Shown here: positions 17,850 to 26,471 of the stretch, one piece after another | How the letters are laid out: each line of letters begins with the position of its first letter | Position numbering within the stretch: the stretch's first letter is position 1 | Assembly (NCBI GenBank): GCA_001314685.1 | Contig: LJNT01000055.1 | Coordinates: forward strand, 11,119 to 55,454 | Direction of reading: 5' to 3' | Source: Rhodobacteraceae bacterium HLUCCA09 | GTDB lineage: Bacteria; Pseudomonadota; Alphaproteobacteria; Rhodobacterales; Rhodobacteraceae | Length of the DNA stretch: 44,336 nt | Notes under the pieces: model-generated | What the model was told of the DNA's origin: nothing | What the model saw: the letters and a program-made list of their open reading frames with translations, nothing else | The model's database searches: none | Program-made: the position numbers and the translations under genes

Positions 17850-18079
17850 CCCTGCAAGACAAACGGACAAGTGCTTAATCCTTGTGCATGCGGTCCCCGA
17901 TATTGCGGTCGCCGCGCGGGTTGGAAAGCGTGGATGGCGCAAGAATGGCCACGAGACCCGATGTGCCCGTTTTTTGGGCGCTTGCAAGGGGGGAGGGCGG
18001 CCCCGTTGCCCTGCCCTGCGGCACCGCCTAGACATGGCCGCGCGCCCGGCACGGGTGCCCGCCCCCGGAGAGTCCGCGC
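17850..18079. promoter_or_regulatory. Divergent dusB-ntr / ispDF control region
   Basis: 230 bp between divergent starts. On the minus strand a weak sigma-70-like pair, TTTCCA and CAATAT with 16 bases between, could serve dusB-ntr. ACAAG(N9)CTTGT forms an inverted repeat near 17867-17885. On the plus strand GCCC-GTTTTTT-GGGC forms a small hairpin near 17965-17979. None of these is a strong match to a named operator. Confidence 0.35.
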
Positions 18080-19315
18080 ATGCCGACCGCCCATTCCCCG
18101 CCAGATCCGGCCGTGCCGGAGCCAGCCGCGCCGGAGCCGGCCGCACCGCGCCGCGTCGGCGCCGTCTTGGTCGCGGCCGGGCGCGGCAGGCGGATGGGCG
18201 GCGAGGTTCCCAAGCAATATCAGAATCTTGGCGGCCAGCCGGTGCTCGCGCGCACGGTCGCGGCGCTGGCGGCCCACCCGGCTGTCGCCGAGATCGTCGT
18301 GGTCATCCACCCCGACGACGCGGCTCTCGCCCGCGCCGCCCTCCCCCCTGCCGTGCCGATCGTTCCGGGCGGGGCGACGCGGGCGGGGTCGGTCGCTGCA
18401 GGGTTGGCCGCCCTGCCCGACCGCGTGACGCATGTGTTGATCCATGACGCGGCGCGCCCCTTCGTCACCTGCGCGCTGATCGACCGGGTGCTGGCCGCGG
18501 TGGAGCATGCCCCCGGCGCCGCGCCCGCCCTGCCGGTGACGGATGCGCTCTGGCGCGAGGGTGCCGGCGGGACGGTGGCCGAGACCGCCCCGCGCGACGG
18601 GCTGTGGCGGGCGCAGACGCCGCAGGGCTTTCGCCTCGGCGCGATCCGGGCGGCGCATGCGAGCGCACCGCCCGGCGCGGCCGACGACGTCGAGGTTGCG
18701 CGCGCGGCGGGGCTGGACGTGGCGATCGTTCCGGGCGAGGAAGACAACATCAAGCTCACCCGTCCCGAGGACTGGCCGCGCGCCGCGCGCATCCTCGCCG
18801 ACCAGGAGGGAGACGCCGGCCACATGGAAATCCGCCTCGGCAACGGCTACGATGTGCACCGCTTCGGCGCGGGCACGGCGGTGATCCTCTGCGGCGTGGA
18901 GGTGCCCCACGACCGCGGCCTGCAGGGGCATTCCGACGCCGACGTGGGCATGCACGCGATCACCGACGCGATCTACGGCGCGCTCGCACAGGGCGATATC
19001 GGCCGGCACTTCCCCCCGTCGGACCCGCAATGGAAGGGCGCGGCCTCGGACATCTTCCTGCGCCACGCGGTCGGGCTCGCGGCGGAGCGCGGCTTTCGCG
19101 TCGGCAACGTCGACTGCACGCTCGTCTGCGAACGGCCGAAGATCGGGCCGCATGCAGGCGCGATGCAGACACGGCTGGCGGAGATCATGGGGCTGGAGCC
19201 GGGACGGGTGAGCGTCAAGGCGACCACGTCGGAGCGGCTGGGATTCACCGGCCGCGAGGAGGGGATCGCCGCGCTCGCCACCGTGGCGCTGGTCGGGGGA
19301 GCGGCATGCGCCTGA
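18080..19315 (+). CDS. ispDF: Bifunctional IspD/IspF isoprenoid enzyme
   Basis: 411 residues. The N-terminal IspD half (about 25-245; [25 protein letters not shown]) makes CDP-methylerythritol from MEP and CTP. The C-terminal IspF half (about 253-411; [32 protein letters not shown]) forms the cyclic diphosphate. Metal ligands Asp and His of IspF are present. The IspDF fusion is common in alphaproteobacteria and serves the MEP isoprenoid pathway. The N-terminal tail has a duplicated 15-bp unit giving PEPAA twice (18116-18145). The stop overlaps pgpA by 10 bases. Confidence 0.97.
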   Translation: MPTAHSPPDPAVPEPAAPEPAAPRRVGAVLVAAGRGRRMGGEVPKQYQNLGGQPVLARTVAALAAHPAVAEIVVVIHPDDAALARAALPPAVPIVPGGATRAGSVAAGLAALPDRVTHVLIHDAARPFVTCALIDRVLAAVEHAPGAAPALPVTDALWREGAGGTVAETAPRDGLWRAQTPQGFRLGAIRAAHASAPPGAADDVEVARAAGLDVAIVPGEEDNIKLTRPEDWPRAARILADQEGDAGHMEIRLGNGYDVHRFGAGTAVILCGVEVPHDRGLQGHSDADVGMHAITDAIYGALAQGDIGRHFPPSDPQWKGAASDIFLRHAVGLAAERGFRVGNVDCTLVCERPKIGPHAGAMQTRLAEIMGLEPGRVSVKATTSERLGFTGREEGIAALATVALVGGAACA

Positions 19316-19806
19316 CGCGCCTCTTCGTCACCGTCCTGCATGTGGGCCGCCTGCGGCCCGCCTCTGGCACCTGGGGCTCGCTCGCGGCCCTGCCGATGGC
19401 CTGGGGGCTGCACGCGGCCGGCGGGCCGGCGCTGCTCGCGCTCGCTGCCGCGCTCGTCTATGCGGCGGGCCTGCGGGCGGTGGCGCTCGAGACGGCGGGA
19501 GACCCGGACCCCGACCGCTCGGAGATCGTGATCGATGAGGTGGTGGGCCAGTGGATCGCCCTGATGCCCGTCTCGATCGGGGCGGCGATGACCGGCTCGG
19601 CCGTCCTCGCGCTTTGGCCGGGGATCGTCGTGGCCTTTTTCGGATTCCGCTTCTTCGACATCTACAAGTGGTGGCCGGCCAACATCTTCGACCGGCGGAA
19701 GGACGCGACGGGCGTGATGGCCGACGACGTCTTCGCCGGGCTCTGGGCGGCGGCCGCGGTGGCCGCGCTCGCGGCGCTGGCGCATCTGGTCCTGCTGCCG
19801 GGATGA
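19306..19806 (+). CDS. pgpA: Phosphatidylglycerophosphatase A
   Basis: 166 residues. The N-terminal [10 protein letters not shown], the acidic [11 protein letters not shown] and [16 protein letters not shown] followed by GVMADD are the PgpA signature, with three or four membrane helices. It dephosphorylates phosphatidylglycerophosphate to phosphatidylglycerol in the inner membrane. ATG 19306 has GGGGGAG just upstream, inside the end of ispDF. Its stop overlaps cinA as ATGA, so the three genes form one operon. Confidence 0.93.
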   Translation: MRLTRLFVTVLHVGRLRPASGTWGSLAALPMAWGLHAAGGPALLALAAALVYAAGLRAVALETAGDPDPDRSEIVIDEVVGQWIALMPVSIGAAMTGSAVLALWPGIVVAFFGFRFFDIYKWWPANIFDRRKDATGVMADDVFAGLWAAAAVAALAALAHLVLLPG

Positions 19807-20276
19807 CGGCGCTGGCGTATCAGGCCGTGGCCCGGGCGAAAGCGGCGGGCGTGCGACTGGCCACCGCCGAGAGCTGCACCGCCGGGCTGATCGCGGGCGC
19901 GCTGACCGAGGTGCCCGGCTCGTCTGCCGTGTTCGACCGGGGCTGGGTGAGCTACTCCAACGCCGCGAAGGCGGAGTTGCTGGGCGTCGACCCCGCGCTG
20001 ATCGCCGCCCGCGGCGCGGTGTCGGAGGAGGTGGCGCGCGCCATGGCCGAGGGGGCGCTGGCGCGCGCGCAGGCGGGCCTCGCCGTCGCGGTCACCGGCA
20101 TCGCCGGCCCCGGCGGGTCGGAGCACAAGCCCGAGGGGCGGGTGTGCTTCGCGCTGGCGGACGCGACGGGCGTGCGCGCCGAGACCGTGGACTTCGGCCC
20201 GCTCGGCCGGGCACCCGTGCGGGCGGCCTCCGTCGAGCACGCCCTGCGGATGGTGCTGGCAGCGCTGCCCGACTGA
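19803..20276 (+). CDS. CinA C-terminal family protein (NMN amidohydrolase, PncC-like)
   Basis: 157 residues, a stand-alone CinA C-terminal domain: TAESCTAGLIAGALTEVPG, VTGIAGPGG and PEGRVCFA are the conserved blocks. Members deamidate nicotinamide mononucleotide, recycling the NMN released by DNA ligase into NAD synthesis. The N-terminal CinA (MoaB-like) domain is absent, as in PncC and YgaD. The start ATG overlaps the pgpA stop. Confidence 0.92.
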   Translation: MTALAYQAVARAKAAGVRLATAESCTAGLIAGALTEVPGSSAVFDRGWVSYSNAAKAELLGVDPALIAARGAVSEEVARAMAEGALARAQAGLAVAVTGIAGPGGSEHKPEGRVCFALADATGVRAETVDFGPLGRAPVRAASVEHALRMVLAALPD

Positions 20277-20302
20277 CGGCGGCGCAGGCCGGGGGGACAG
20301 AA

Positions 20303-20350
20303 GCGGGGGCCAGCCCCCGCACCCCCGGGATACTTGCAGCAAGAAGAAGG
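20303..20350. repeat. Hairpin plus conserved-looking tail between convergent genes
   Basis: GCGGGGGC-ca-GCCCCCGC (20303-20320) forms a hairpin. It is followed by a run reading ACCCCCGGGATACTTGCAGC and then AAGAAGAAGG. From memory, GGATA-type tails after C-rich hairpins recur between genes in Rhodobacterales, so this is probably a dispersed REP-like or terminator element serving cinA and the opposing gene. Confidence 0.5.
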
Positions 20351-20356
20351 GGCGGG

Positions 20357-20390
20357 CCGGGGCCGTACGGGGGCCGGGGCCGTACGGGGG
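20357..20390. repeat. 17-bp direct repeat, 2 copies
   Basis: CCGGGGCCGTACGGGGG occurs twice with no spacer just before the MmgE/PrpD stop codon. It is non-coding and flanks the REP-like element at 20303-20350. Confidence 0.9.
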
Positions 20391-20394
20391 CTCG

Positions 20395-21741
20395 TCAGGC
20401 CGGCGCCTCACGCAGAAGGCGTCCGACCTCGGCGATGTCGGGGACATCCGCCAGGGTTGCCGCGGCGAGGGTGGCGGCTCTCTCGGCACCGGCCAGGACG
20501 CCTGCCTTGGCCTCGAGGCGGCGGCGCAGACGCTCGGGCGGCAGCGGCGTGTCGATGTCATGGACTAGCCGGGTTGTCGCGCCGCCGCGGGCGGTGACGT
20601 CGACCTGCGCCGCCGTCTCGGGCAGGGCGCGGTCGCCCACCACGTCGACCCGGTCGCGCAGGCGCACGAGCGCAGGCTCGGTGCAGGCGGCGGCGGAGAA
20701 GGTCGCCGGGTCGCCGGTGTCGCGCCCCGCCAGCGCCATCGCCGCGGTCAGCCGGTAGGAGAACTTGGCCTCGAGCCCCGTGGTCGGGGCGGGATCGTCG
20801 CAGACGGCGAGCCAGCGCGGATGGGTCCGCACCGTGACGCGGTCGATATCGGAGGCGGGCAGGTCGAGCCCGGCGAGCGCCTCGAGCATGGCGTGCAGGC
20901 CGTGGCAGCAGGCGTGCAGCTTGTGGCTGACGCGCGCCATCTCCCAGCGGGCATCGAGCGAGAGCAGCGCCTCCGACCGGGCCGCGCCGCCATGCGCGGG
21001 GCCGAAGCCCTGCGGCCCGTCGAGCGCCGCGGGCGGGCAGGTGAAGCCCGCGGCGGCGAGGTCGGCCGCCTCGATGCCCGCGGCGGCAGCGGTGCCGGCG
21101 TTGAGCGGCTTGCCCATCGAGCCGAAGACAGATTGCAGCCCCGCCGCCCGCGTCGCCGCGATGGCGAGCGCCTGCTCCATCCGGCCCGCGTCGAGCCCGG
21201 CGAGCAGGCCGGCCGCGACGGCCGCCCCGAAAGCGCCGCAGGTCGCTGTCGGGTGGAAGCCGCGGCCCGGATGGTCGGGGCCGAGCCAGAGGCCGAGCCG
21301 CACCATGATCTCGGCGCCGACGAGGGCGGCGCGGAGCGTCTCCGCCCCGCCTGCGCCCTGCCGCTCGGCCACGGCGAGCGCGGCGGGCAGCACGGCGACC
21401 GAAGGGTGCAGGACCGGGCCCATGTGGGTGTCGTCGTAGTCGAGCGCGTGCGAGGCGGCGCCGTTCACCAGCGCCGCGGCCCGGGCGGGCACGCGCATTG
21501 CCGGGCTGCCGGCGAGGCTCGCCTGGCCTGCGCCGCCCTCGGCCTCGGCCTGGGCGCGCAAAATCGCGGCGGCGGGTTCGGCCGCGCCGGCGATGGCACA
21601 GGCCGCCCAGTCGAACAGGCTGAGGCGCATGGTGGCGAGGGCGGACTCGGTCGGGGTGGCACGGCAGGCGAAGCCCGCCAGTCGCCCGGCGAGACCGGGC
21701 CGCCCCCCCCGATCGTCCGCGGCCCGCGCCGCCCCTCTCAT
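20395..21741 (-). CDS. MmgE/PrpD family protein
   Basis: 448 residues. [31 protein letters not shown] and [15 protein letters not shown] are the hallmark blocks of the family. It includes 2-methylcitrate dehydratase (PrpD) and cis-aconitate decarboxylase, plus many members of unknown substrate. No prpB or prpC is nearby, so a propionate role is not supported. The ATG at 21741 overlaps the stop of the upstream START-domain gene as ATGA. Substrate unknown. Confidence 0.88.
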   Translation of the reverse strand: MRGAARAADDRGGRPGLAGRLAGFACRATPTESALATMRLSLFDWAACAIAGAAEPAAAILRAQAEAEGGAGQASLAGSPAMRVPARAAALVNGAASHALDYDDTHMGPVLHPSVAVLPAALAVAERQGAGGAETLRAALVGAEIMVRLGLWLGPDHPGRGFHPTATCGAFGAAVAAGLLAGLDAGRMEQALAIAATRAAGLQSVFGSMGKPLNAGTAAAAGIEAADLAAAGFTCPPAALDGPQGFGPAHGGAARSEALLSLDARWEMARVSHKLHACCHGLHAMLEALAGLDLPASDIDRVTVRTHPRWLAVCDDPAPTTGLEAKFSYRLTAAMALAGRDTGDPATFSAAACTEPALVRLRDRVDVVGDRALPETAAQVDVTARGGATTRLVHDIDTPLPPERLRRRLEAKAGVLAGAERAATLAAATLADVPDIAEVGRLLREAPA

Positions 21742-22253
21742 CCGCCGCGGCCGGACGCGACCGGCGCGCTGCCGGCGGGGGGGGCGGACGCATGCGCGTC
21801 GTCGGGCTGCCCGTAGAGATCGCGGGCACGGCCCTCGAAGGCGCGCACGATCCGCTGCATCGCCTCGTTGAAGAACATCCCCGCCGCGCCCTGCAACAGG
21901 CGGTTCTTGAACTCGAAATCGACGTAGAAATGCACCTCGCATCCGCCCTGGGGCAGATCCTCGAAATGCCACTTCGAGATCATGTGCCGGAACGGGCCGT
22001 CGAGATACTCGGTGTCGATCCGCCGCTCTCTTGGCCACAGCGTCACCCGGCTGCCGAAGCGCTCGCGGAAGACCTTGAACGAGATGATCAGGTCGGCATC
22101 CATGATGACGGCCTCGCCCGCAGTCCGGCGCGAGCGCACGCGCGACGCCGCCGTCCACGGGATGAACTCGGGATAGCGGTCGACATTCGCCACCAGGGTG
22201 TACATCTGGTCGGCGGTGTAGGGCAGCGTGCGGGTCTCGGAATGCGTGGGCAT
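21738..22253 (-). CDS. Coq10/RatA-type START-domain protein
   Basis: 171 residues of the SRPBCC fold: [47 protein letters not shown] and [11 protein letters not shown], ending in a terminal amphipathic helix. Family members bind ubiquinone (Coq10) and help quinone function; the RatA name comes from an E. coli relative. The last 25 residues are a Pro/Ala/Gly-rich tail absent from the core fold. It is divergent from hpt (126 bp) and coupled to the MmgE/PrpD gene. Confidence 0.9.
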   Translation of the reverse strand: MPTHSETRTLPYTADQMYTLVANVDRYPEFIPWTAASRVRSRRTAGEAVIMDADLIISFKVFRERFGSRVTLWPRERRIDTEYLDGPFRHMISKWHFEDLPQGGCEVHFYVDFEFKNRLLQGAAGMFFNEAMQRIVRAFEGRARDLYGQPDDAHASAPPAGSAPVASGRGG

Positions 22254-22379
22254 CTCGGGCCGACGGGGCCTTTCGGGTCGTGGACAATGGGGCGACAGAT
22301 CGTATGCTCCGGCCCCGAGTTCAAGGGGAAAGCCCGCCGCACCGCCAGCGGGACGGGGACGCAGCAGGGAGGCGCGGCC

Positions 22380-22985
22380 ATGCCGGTATCGCACGAGGGG
22401 CGCGCGTATGTGGTCGACCGGATGATCTCGGCCAAGACGATCGCGGCCCGCATCGAGGACCTCGCCCGCGAGATCGAACGCGCCTTCGAGGGCACCGACA
22501 AGCTGGTGGTGGTGGGGCTTCTGCGCGGCTCGTTCATCTTCATCGCCGATCTGGTGCGCGAGCTCGATCTGCCCGTCGAGGTCGACTTTCTCGAGGCGTC
22601 GTCCTATGGCAGCGGCATGGAGAGTTCGCGCGAGGTGCGCATCCTCAAGGACCTGCGCGGCGAGATCGCGGGGCGCGATGTGCTGGTGGTCGAGGACATC
22701 GTCGATACCGGGCACACGCTGGCCCATGTCGTCCACCTGCTGCGCGCGCGCCAGCCGAGGCGGCTGGAGACGATCGCGCTGCTCGACAAACCCTCCCGGC
22801 GGGAGGTGGAGATCCGCGCGAGCTGGACCGGCTTCGAGATTCCGGACGAGTTCGTGGTGGGCTACGGCATCGACTACGCCCAGTCCAATCGCAATCTGCC
22901 GCATATCGGGGCCGTGCGATTCGTCGACGACACGCAGGAGGCCACCACCGACGAGGCGCGGGTCGCGTCCGGGGCGCGCGCCTGA
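22380..22985 (+). CDS. hpt: Hypoxanthine phosphoribosyltransferase
   Basis: 201 residues. [13 protein letters not shown] is the pyrophosphate loop, [10 protein letters not shown] the flexible catalytic loop, and [11 protein letters not shown] (acidic pair near 105-106) the PRPP-binding signature; [18 protein letters not shown] is the C-terminal dimer/base region. It makes IMP or GMP from hypoxanthine or guanine and PRPP in purine salvage. ATG 22380 has GGGAGG about 9 bases upstream. The last residues ([13 protein letters not shown]) are a variable tail leading into the repeat array. Confidence 0.96.
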   Translation: MPVSHEGRAYVVDRMISAKTIAARIEDLAREIERAFEGTDKLVVVGLLRGSFIFIADLVRELDLPVEVDFLEASSYGSGMESSREVRILKDLRGEIAGRDVLVVEDIVDTGHTLAHVVHLLRARQPRRLETIALLDKPSRREVEIRASWTGFEIPDEFVVGYGIDYAQSNRNLPHIGAVRFVDDTQEATTDEARVASGARA

Positions 22986-23086
22986 GCGTGTCGGGCCGGA
23001 GCGTGTCGGGCCGGGCGAGTCGGGCCGGGCGAGTCGGGCCGGGCGAGTCGGGCCGGAGCGGGAAGGGCCGGAGCGGGAAGGGCCCG
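22985..23086. repeat. 14-15-bp GGGCC tandem repeat array after hpt
   Basis: Seven units: two AGCGTGTCGGGCCGG, three GCGAGTCGGGCCGG (14 bp), one AGCGGGAAGGGCCGG and one ending GGGCCCG. The array starts at the last base of the hpt stop. In the frame of the next small gene it reads [10 protein letters not shown] and GPEPD-like units, without a start codon of its own. Confidence 0.92.
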
Positions 23087-23112
23087 AGCCGGACGGACCT
23101 GCGGAGGGTGCG

Positions 23113-23298
23113 ATGATCCCCGGGCTGCACTGGCTGTTCCGGATGAAGCGCTGGGCCGACCGGCCGCCGCCGCTCTCACGCGTGCTGCTGGTCGTGGGCG
23201 TGGTCGTGGCCTGCCTCGTGCTCGTCGCGGTGGAGCGGTGGATGGGCTGGCCAGACTGGATGGGCGTCACACGCATCCCCGGGCCGAGGACCTTCTGA
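23113..23298 (+). CDS. Small single-span membrane protein
   Basis: 61 residues. A basic N-terminus (WLFRMKRWADRPPP) is followed by one membrane helix (LLVVGVVVACLVLVAVE) and a Trp-rich end (RWMGWPDWMGV). I recall similar short proteins after hpt in Rhodobacteraceae; function unknown. A good ribosome site (GGAGGG, 7 bases before ATG) supports this start. It is co-directional with hpt, 127 bases downstream. Confidence 0.8.
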   Translation: MIPGLHWLFRMKRWADRPPPLSRVLLVVGVVVACLVLVAVERWMGWPDWMGVTRIPGPRTF

Positions 23299-23476
23299 CC
23301 CCTCCGTACCTTCGGCCGGCACGCCCATGCGCTCCGAACCGTGCCCTGCGAACGCCGCCACGGATCACGAAACCGTGACCAGACCCGGGCCAGCCGTGTC
23401 GTGCGTCTGCGACATTCCGCCCTAGTATGGCTCCGGTGCCGGAAGGCGCCCGAAAAGTAACCACCAGGAGAAGCAC

Positions 23477-23965
23477 ATGATCCGCCACGCCAACGGCCTC
23501 GGCCCCCGAGCCGCCGCCGCCAGCCTCGCCGCCGCCCTCGCCCTCGCGCCCGCCGCGACGCTCGCGCAGGATTTCGAGAACCAGGTCGCCGCGCGGCAGG
23601 GCCAGTTCAAGGTCATGGCGCTGAACCTCGGCATGCTCGGCGGCATGGCCCGCGGCACCGTCGAGTACGACGCCGACACCGCGGCGCTCGCCGCCGCCAA
23701 CCTTGTCGCGATCTCGCAGCTCGACCAGGCGTTCCACTGGCCCGAGGGCTCCGACAACATCATGCTCGACACGACCCGCGCCCAGCCCTCGATCTGGGAA
23801 GATTTCGACGACTTCGCCTCCAAGTGGCAGGATTACGGCACGCAGGCCGCCGCGCTGGCCGAGGTGGCCGCGACGGGCCAGGAGGCGCTCGGCCCCGCCG
23901 TCGGCGCGCTGGGGGGCACCTGCCAGGCCTGCCACGAGGCGCATCGCGGCCCCGAACTGAACTGA
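23477..23965 (+). CDS. Cytochrome c' (class II c-type cytochrome)
   Basis: 162 residues. A signal peptide with an Ala-rich core and likely cut after TLAQ leads to a four-helix domain with a C-terminal haem site CQACH (about 148-152), as in cytochromes c' and c-556. It is a periplasmic electron carrier or nitric oxide binder. The N-terminal region has no Met at the usual c-556 ligand position that I can assign firmly, so c' versus c-556 is open. The start has GGAG about 7 bases before ATG. A TAGTAT-like -10 lies near 23426. Confidence 0.92.
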   Translation: MIRHANGLGPRAAAASLAAALALAPAATLAQDFENQVAARQGQFKVMALNLGMLGGMARGTVEYDADTAALAAANLVAISQLDQAFHWPEGSDNIMLDTTRAQPSIWEDFDDFASKWQDYGTQAAALAEVAATGQEALGPAVGALGGTCQACHEAHRGPELN

Positions 23966-24311
23966 TCCGTGGGGCGGGGCGGGCGCGCGCAACCGAGCGC
24001 CGACGACGGCGCCCGCCCCGTCCGACACGCCCCGTCCGACCCGCCCCGCACCCGCATGGCGGTCGGCGTGGCCTCGCCGTCGCCTCGACCGCGGACCCGG
24101 ACGGCGGGTTACCCATGTGCGGACGCGCTAACGAGGGGCGAGGCCCGTGGCGGGCCGAGGGCATGCCGGCCCGGGTGGGCGCTGGCCGGGCCACCCAAGG
24201 CGCACACGCTGTGCGTCGGCTTCCGCCGCCCCGTTCCGGCGATGGCACGCTGGAAACCCCGTGCGCGCTCGGGTACTCCGTGGGAGCGCGAGGCGAACAG
24301 CCGGAGGCACG
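23966..24311. other. 346-bp intergenic region with hairpin and short repeat
   Basis: GGGGCGGGCGC (23976-23986) pairs with GCGCCCGCCCC (24009-24019), a strong hairpin that could end the cytochrome c' transcript, though without a T tract. GCCCCGTCCGAC repeats at 14-base spacing (24015-24042). The remaining 270 bases are GC-rich with no ORF having a ribosome site. No known riboswitch was recognised. Confidence 0.5.
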
Positions 24312-25223
24312 ATGCGCCGCTTCTTCCTCTTTGTCGTCCTGATCGCCGCCCTCGCCGCCGGGGGCGCGTGGTGGATCTCGCGGCCGCAGCCGCTGCCCGA
24401 GGCGCGACTGGACACGATCGCGGCGGTCGAGACCGACGCCGAGCGCGGGCGGCTTGTCTTCCACGCCGGTGGATGCGCCTCCTGTCACGCCGAGGACGGG
24501 GCCGAGGGCGAGGCGCGGCTGGTGCTGGCCGGCGGCCACCGGCTGGAGAGCGAGTTCGGCGCCTTCGTGGCGCCCAACATCTCGCCCCACCCCGAGGCCG
24601 GTATCGGCGCCTGGTCGGTCGGGGATTTCGCCAATGCCATGCTGCGCGGTGTCTCGCCCGAGGGGGCGCACTACTACCCGGCCTTCCCCTACACCGCCTA
24701 CATCCACATGACCGACCGCGATCTCGCCGATCTCTGGGCCTTCCTGCAGACGCTGCCCGAGTCGGACCGCGAGAACGAGCCCAACGCGCTCGCCTTCCCC
24801 TACACGCTGCGCCGCGGGATCGGCTTGTGGAAGTGGCGCTACCTCTCCGACGACTGGGTGGCCGCCGCCCCGTCGGAGACGCTTGAGCGCGGCCGCTACC
24901 TCGTCGAGGCGCTGGGCCACTGCGCCGAGTGCCACACCCCGCGCGACCAGTGGGGCGGGCTCGACGTGGCGTTGTGGATGGGCGGGGCCGACAACCCTTC
25001 GGGGCGCGGTCGCATCCCCAACATCACGCCGGCCGCGCTCGACTGGTCGGCCGCCGACATCGCCTACTACCTCGAGACAGGGTTCACCCCCGACTACGAC
25101 AGCGCCGGCGGCACCATGGCGAGCGTCGTGAACAACACCGCCGAACTTCCGGCGGAGGATCGCGAGGCGATCGCGGCCTACGTCAAGGGACTTGCGCCCG
25201 TGGCGGACCCAGACGCGGAGTGA
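24312..25223 (+). CDS. Diheme cytochrome c, membrane-anchored or periplasmic
   Basis: 303 residues. The N-terminal hydrophobic segment (FFLFVVLIAALAAGGAWW) is probably a signal anchor. Two class I haem domains follow: CASCH (about residue 57) and CAECH (about 205). Candidate Met ligands are in AYIHMTDRDL and GGTMASVV. It resembles the cytochrome subunits that take electrons from alcohol, aldehyde or sugar dehydrogenases, but no dehydrogenase gene is beside it. With the cytochrome c' upstream it may form a periplasmic electron path. GGAGG lies 6 bases before ATG. Confidence 0.9.
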   Translation: MRRFFLFVVLIAALAAGGAWWISRPQPLPEARLDTIAAVETDAERGRLVFHAGGCASCHAEDGAEGEARLVLAGGHRLESEFGAFVAPNISPHPEAGIGAWSVGDFANAMLRGVSPEGAHYYPAFPYTAYIHMTDRDLADLWAFLQTLPESDRENEPNALAFPYTLRRGIGLWKWRYLSDDWVAAAPSETLERGRYLVEALGHCAECHTPRDQWGGLDVALWMGGADNPSGRGRIPNITPAALDWSAADIAYYLETGFTPDYDSAGGTMASVVNNTAELPAEDREAIAAYVKGLAPVADPDAE

Positions 25224-25241
25224 CTTGCGGCGCGGCCGGGC

Positions 25242-25292
25242 GCAAATTCCTTGTCAGAAGGAATTTGCAAGAGTCTTCATGAAGACTCTTGC
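25242..25292. repeat. Paired palindrome element A
   Basis: Two abutting palindromes. GCAAATTCCTT-gtcag-AAGGAATTTGC (25242-25268) has an 11-bp stem. GCAAGAGTCTTCA/TGAAGACTCTTGC (25267-25292) is a perfect 26-bp palindrome. It is AT-richer than its surroundings and lies between convergent genes (diheme cytochrome and lipA), so it could be a bidirectional terminator. There is no T tract. Its layout matches element B at 31710-31758. Confidence 0.8.
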
Positions 25293-25304
25293 CCTGCGGC
25301 CCTG

Positions 25305-26261
25305 TCACGCTTCCATCGCGGCCAGCCGCTTCTCGCGCTCGGCGCGCAGGCGGGCGAAGTCGTCGCCGGCGTGGTAGGACGAGCGCGTGAGCGGCGTGGC
25401 CGACACCATCAGGAAGCCCTTGCCCCAGGCCGCCTTCTCGTAGGCCCCGAATTCCTCGGGCGTGACGAACCGCGCCACCGCGTGGTGCTTGGGCGTGGGC
25501 TGCAGGTACTGGCCGATGGTGATGAAGTCGACATCGGCCGAGCGCATGTCGTCCATCACCTGCAGCACCTGCGGCCGCTCCTCGCCGAGGCCCACCATGA
25601 TGCCCGACTTCGTGAACATCGACGGATCAAGCTCCTTCACCCGCTGCAGCAGCCGCAACGAATGGAAGTAGCGCGCGCCCGGCCGCACCTCCTGGTAGAG
25701 GCCCGGCACCGTCTCGAGATTGTGGTTGAAGACGTCCGGCTTCGCCTCGACGACCTTCTCCAGCGCCGAGGGCGGGCATTTCAGGAAATCGGGCGTCAGG
25801 ATCTCGATCGTCGTCTCGGGCGCGCGGTGGCGCACGGCGCGGATCGTCTGCGCGAAATGCTCCGCGCCTCCGTCCTCCAGATCGTCGCGATCCACCGAGG
25901 TGATGACCACGTGGTTCAGCCCGAGCTTCTGGACCGCGTCGGCCACACGGCCCGGCTCGAACACGTCGAGCGCGTCGGGCCGGCCCGTGGCCACGTTGCA
26001 GAAGGTGCAGCCGCGGGTGCAGACCTCGCCCATGATCATCATGGTGGCGTGGCCCTGGCTCCAGCACTCGCCCACGTTCGGGCAGCCGGCCTCCTCGCAC
26101 ACGGTGGTCAGGCGATGTTCCCGCATGATCCTGGCGGTGTCGTGATAGCCCTTGCCCGAAGGCGCCTTGACGCGGATCCACGCGGGCTTCTTCGGCTGGG
26201 CGTTGTCCTTGCGGTGCGCCTTCTCGGGGTGGCGCTGGTCGGGGATCTTCAGATCGCGCAT
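25305..26261 (-). CDS. lipA: Lipoyl synthase
   Basis: 318 residues. [12 protein letters not shown] binds the auxiliary 4Fe-4S cluster that supplies sulfur. CTRGCTFC is the radical SAM cluster, and [10 protein letters not shown] at the C-terminus carries the serine that ligates the auxiliary cluster. It inserts two sulfurs into protein-bound octanoyl groups to make lipoyl cofactor. The start is ATG 26261 with GAGGGAG upstream. It runs toward the cytochrome genes and away from the VIT1-type transporter. Confidence 0.97.
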   Translation of the reverse strand: MRDLKIPDQRHPEKAHRKDNAQPKKPAWIRVKAPSGKGYHDTARIMREHRLTTVCEEAGCPNVGECWSQGHATMMIMGEVCTRGCTFCNVATGRPDALDVFEPGRVADAVQKLGLNHVVITSVDRDDLEDGGAEHFAQTIRAVRHRAPETTIEILTPDFLKCPPSALEKVVEAKPDVFNHNLETVPGLYQEVRPGARYFHSLRLLQRVKELDPSMFTKSGIMVGLGEERPQVLQVMDDMRSADVDFITIGQYLQPTPKHHAVARFVTPEEFGAYEKAAWGKGFLMVSATPLTRSSYHAGDDFARLRAEREKRLAAMEA

Positions 26262-26290
26262 GTCGCTTCGCTCCCTCGTGCTCGATCGGC

Positions 26291-26318
26291 CATATAGCCC
26301 GCGTGGCCGAGAAAGTAA
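26291..26318 (-). promoter_or_regulatory. Putative sigma-70 promoter of lipA
   Basis: On the minus strand TTACTT (26318-26313) and TATATG (26296-26291) are 16 bases apart. The start of transcription would fall about 20-25 bases before the lipA ATG. The -10 is good and the -35 only fair. Confidence 0.4.
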
Positions 26319-26471
26319 CGCCCCGCACGCCGCGACCGATGCGCCGGCGTGGCCCCGCCGGGCCCCGCTGCCGTCCTGCGCGGCCACGGCTTGTCCGAGC
26401 GAAACGCTCGGGCGCGCAAGACCCCTTCCGGCCGGCCCCACGCCGCGCGAGGCTGCGCGAGGGAGAGCACG

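Noticed and set aside
15718-17862. Single 714-residue frame covering ntrB and part of dusB
   Set aside because: The upstream half is out of frame with the real dusB; NtrB begins at 16851 where TGATG couples it to dusB.
20395-21741. prpD of the methylcitrate cycle
   Set aside because: The family matches, but no prpB or prpC neighbour supports that pathway.
20395-22287. A fused START/MmgE protein
   Set aside because: The upstream part is a shadow frame of the Coq10-like gene; MmgE/PrpD starts at 21741 with an ATGA overlap.
24020-24311. Cobalamin or other riboswitch upstream of the diheme cytochrome
   Set aside because: No conserved boxes of known riboswitch classes were recognised.
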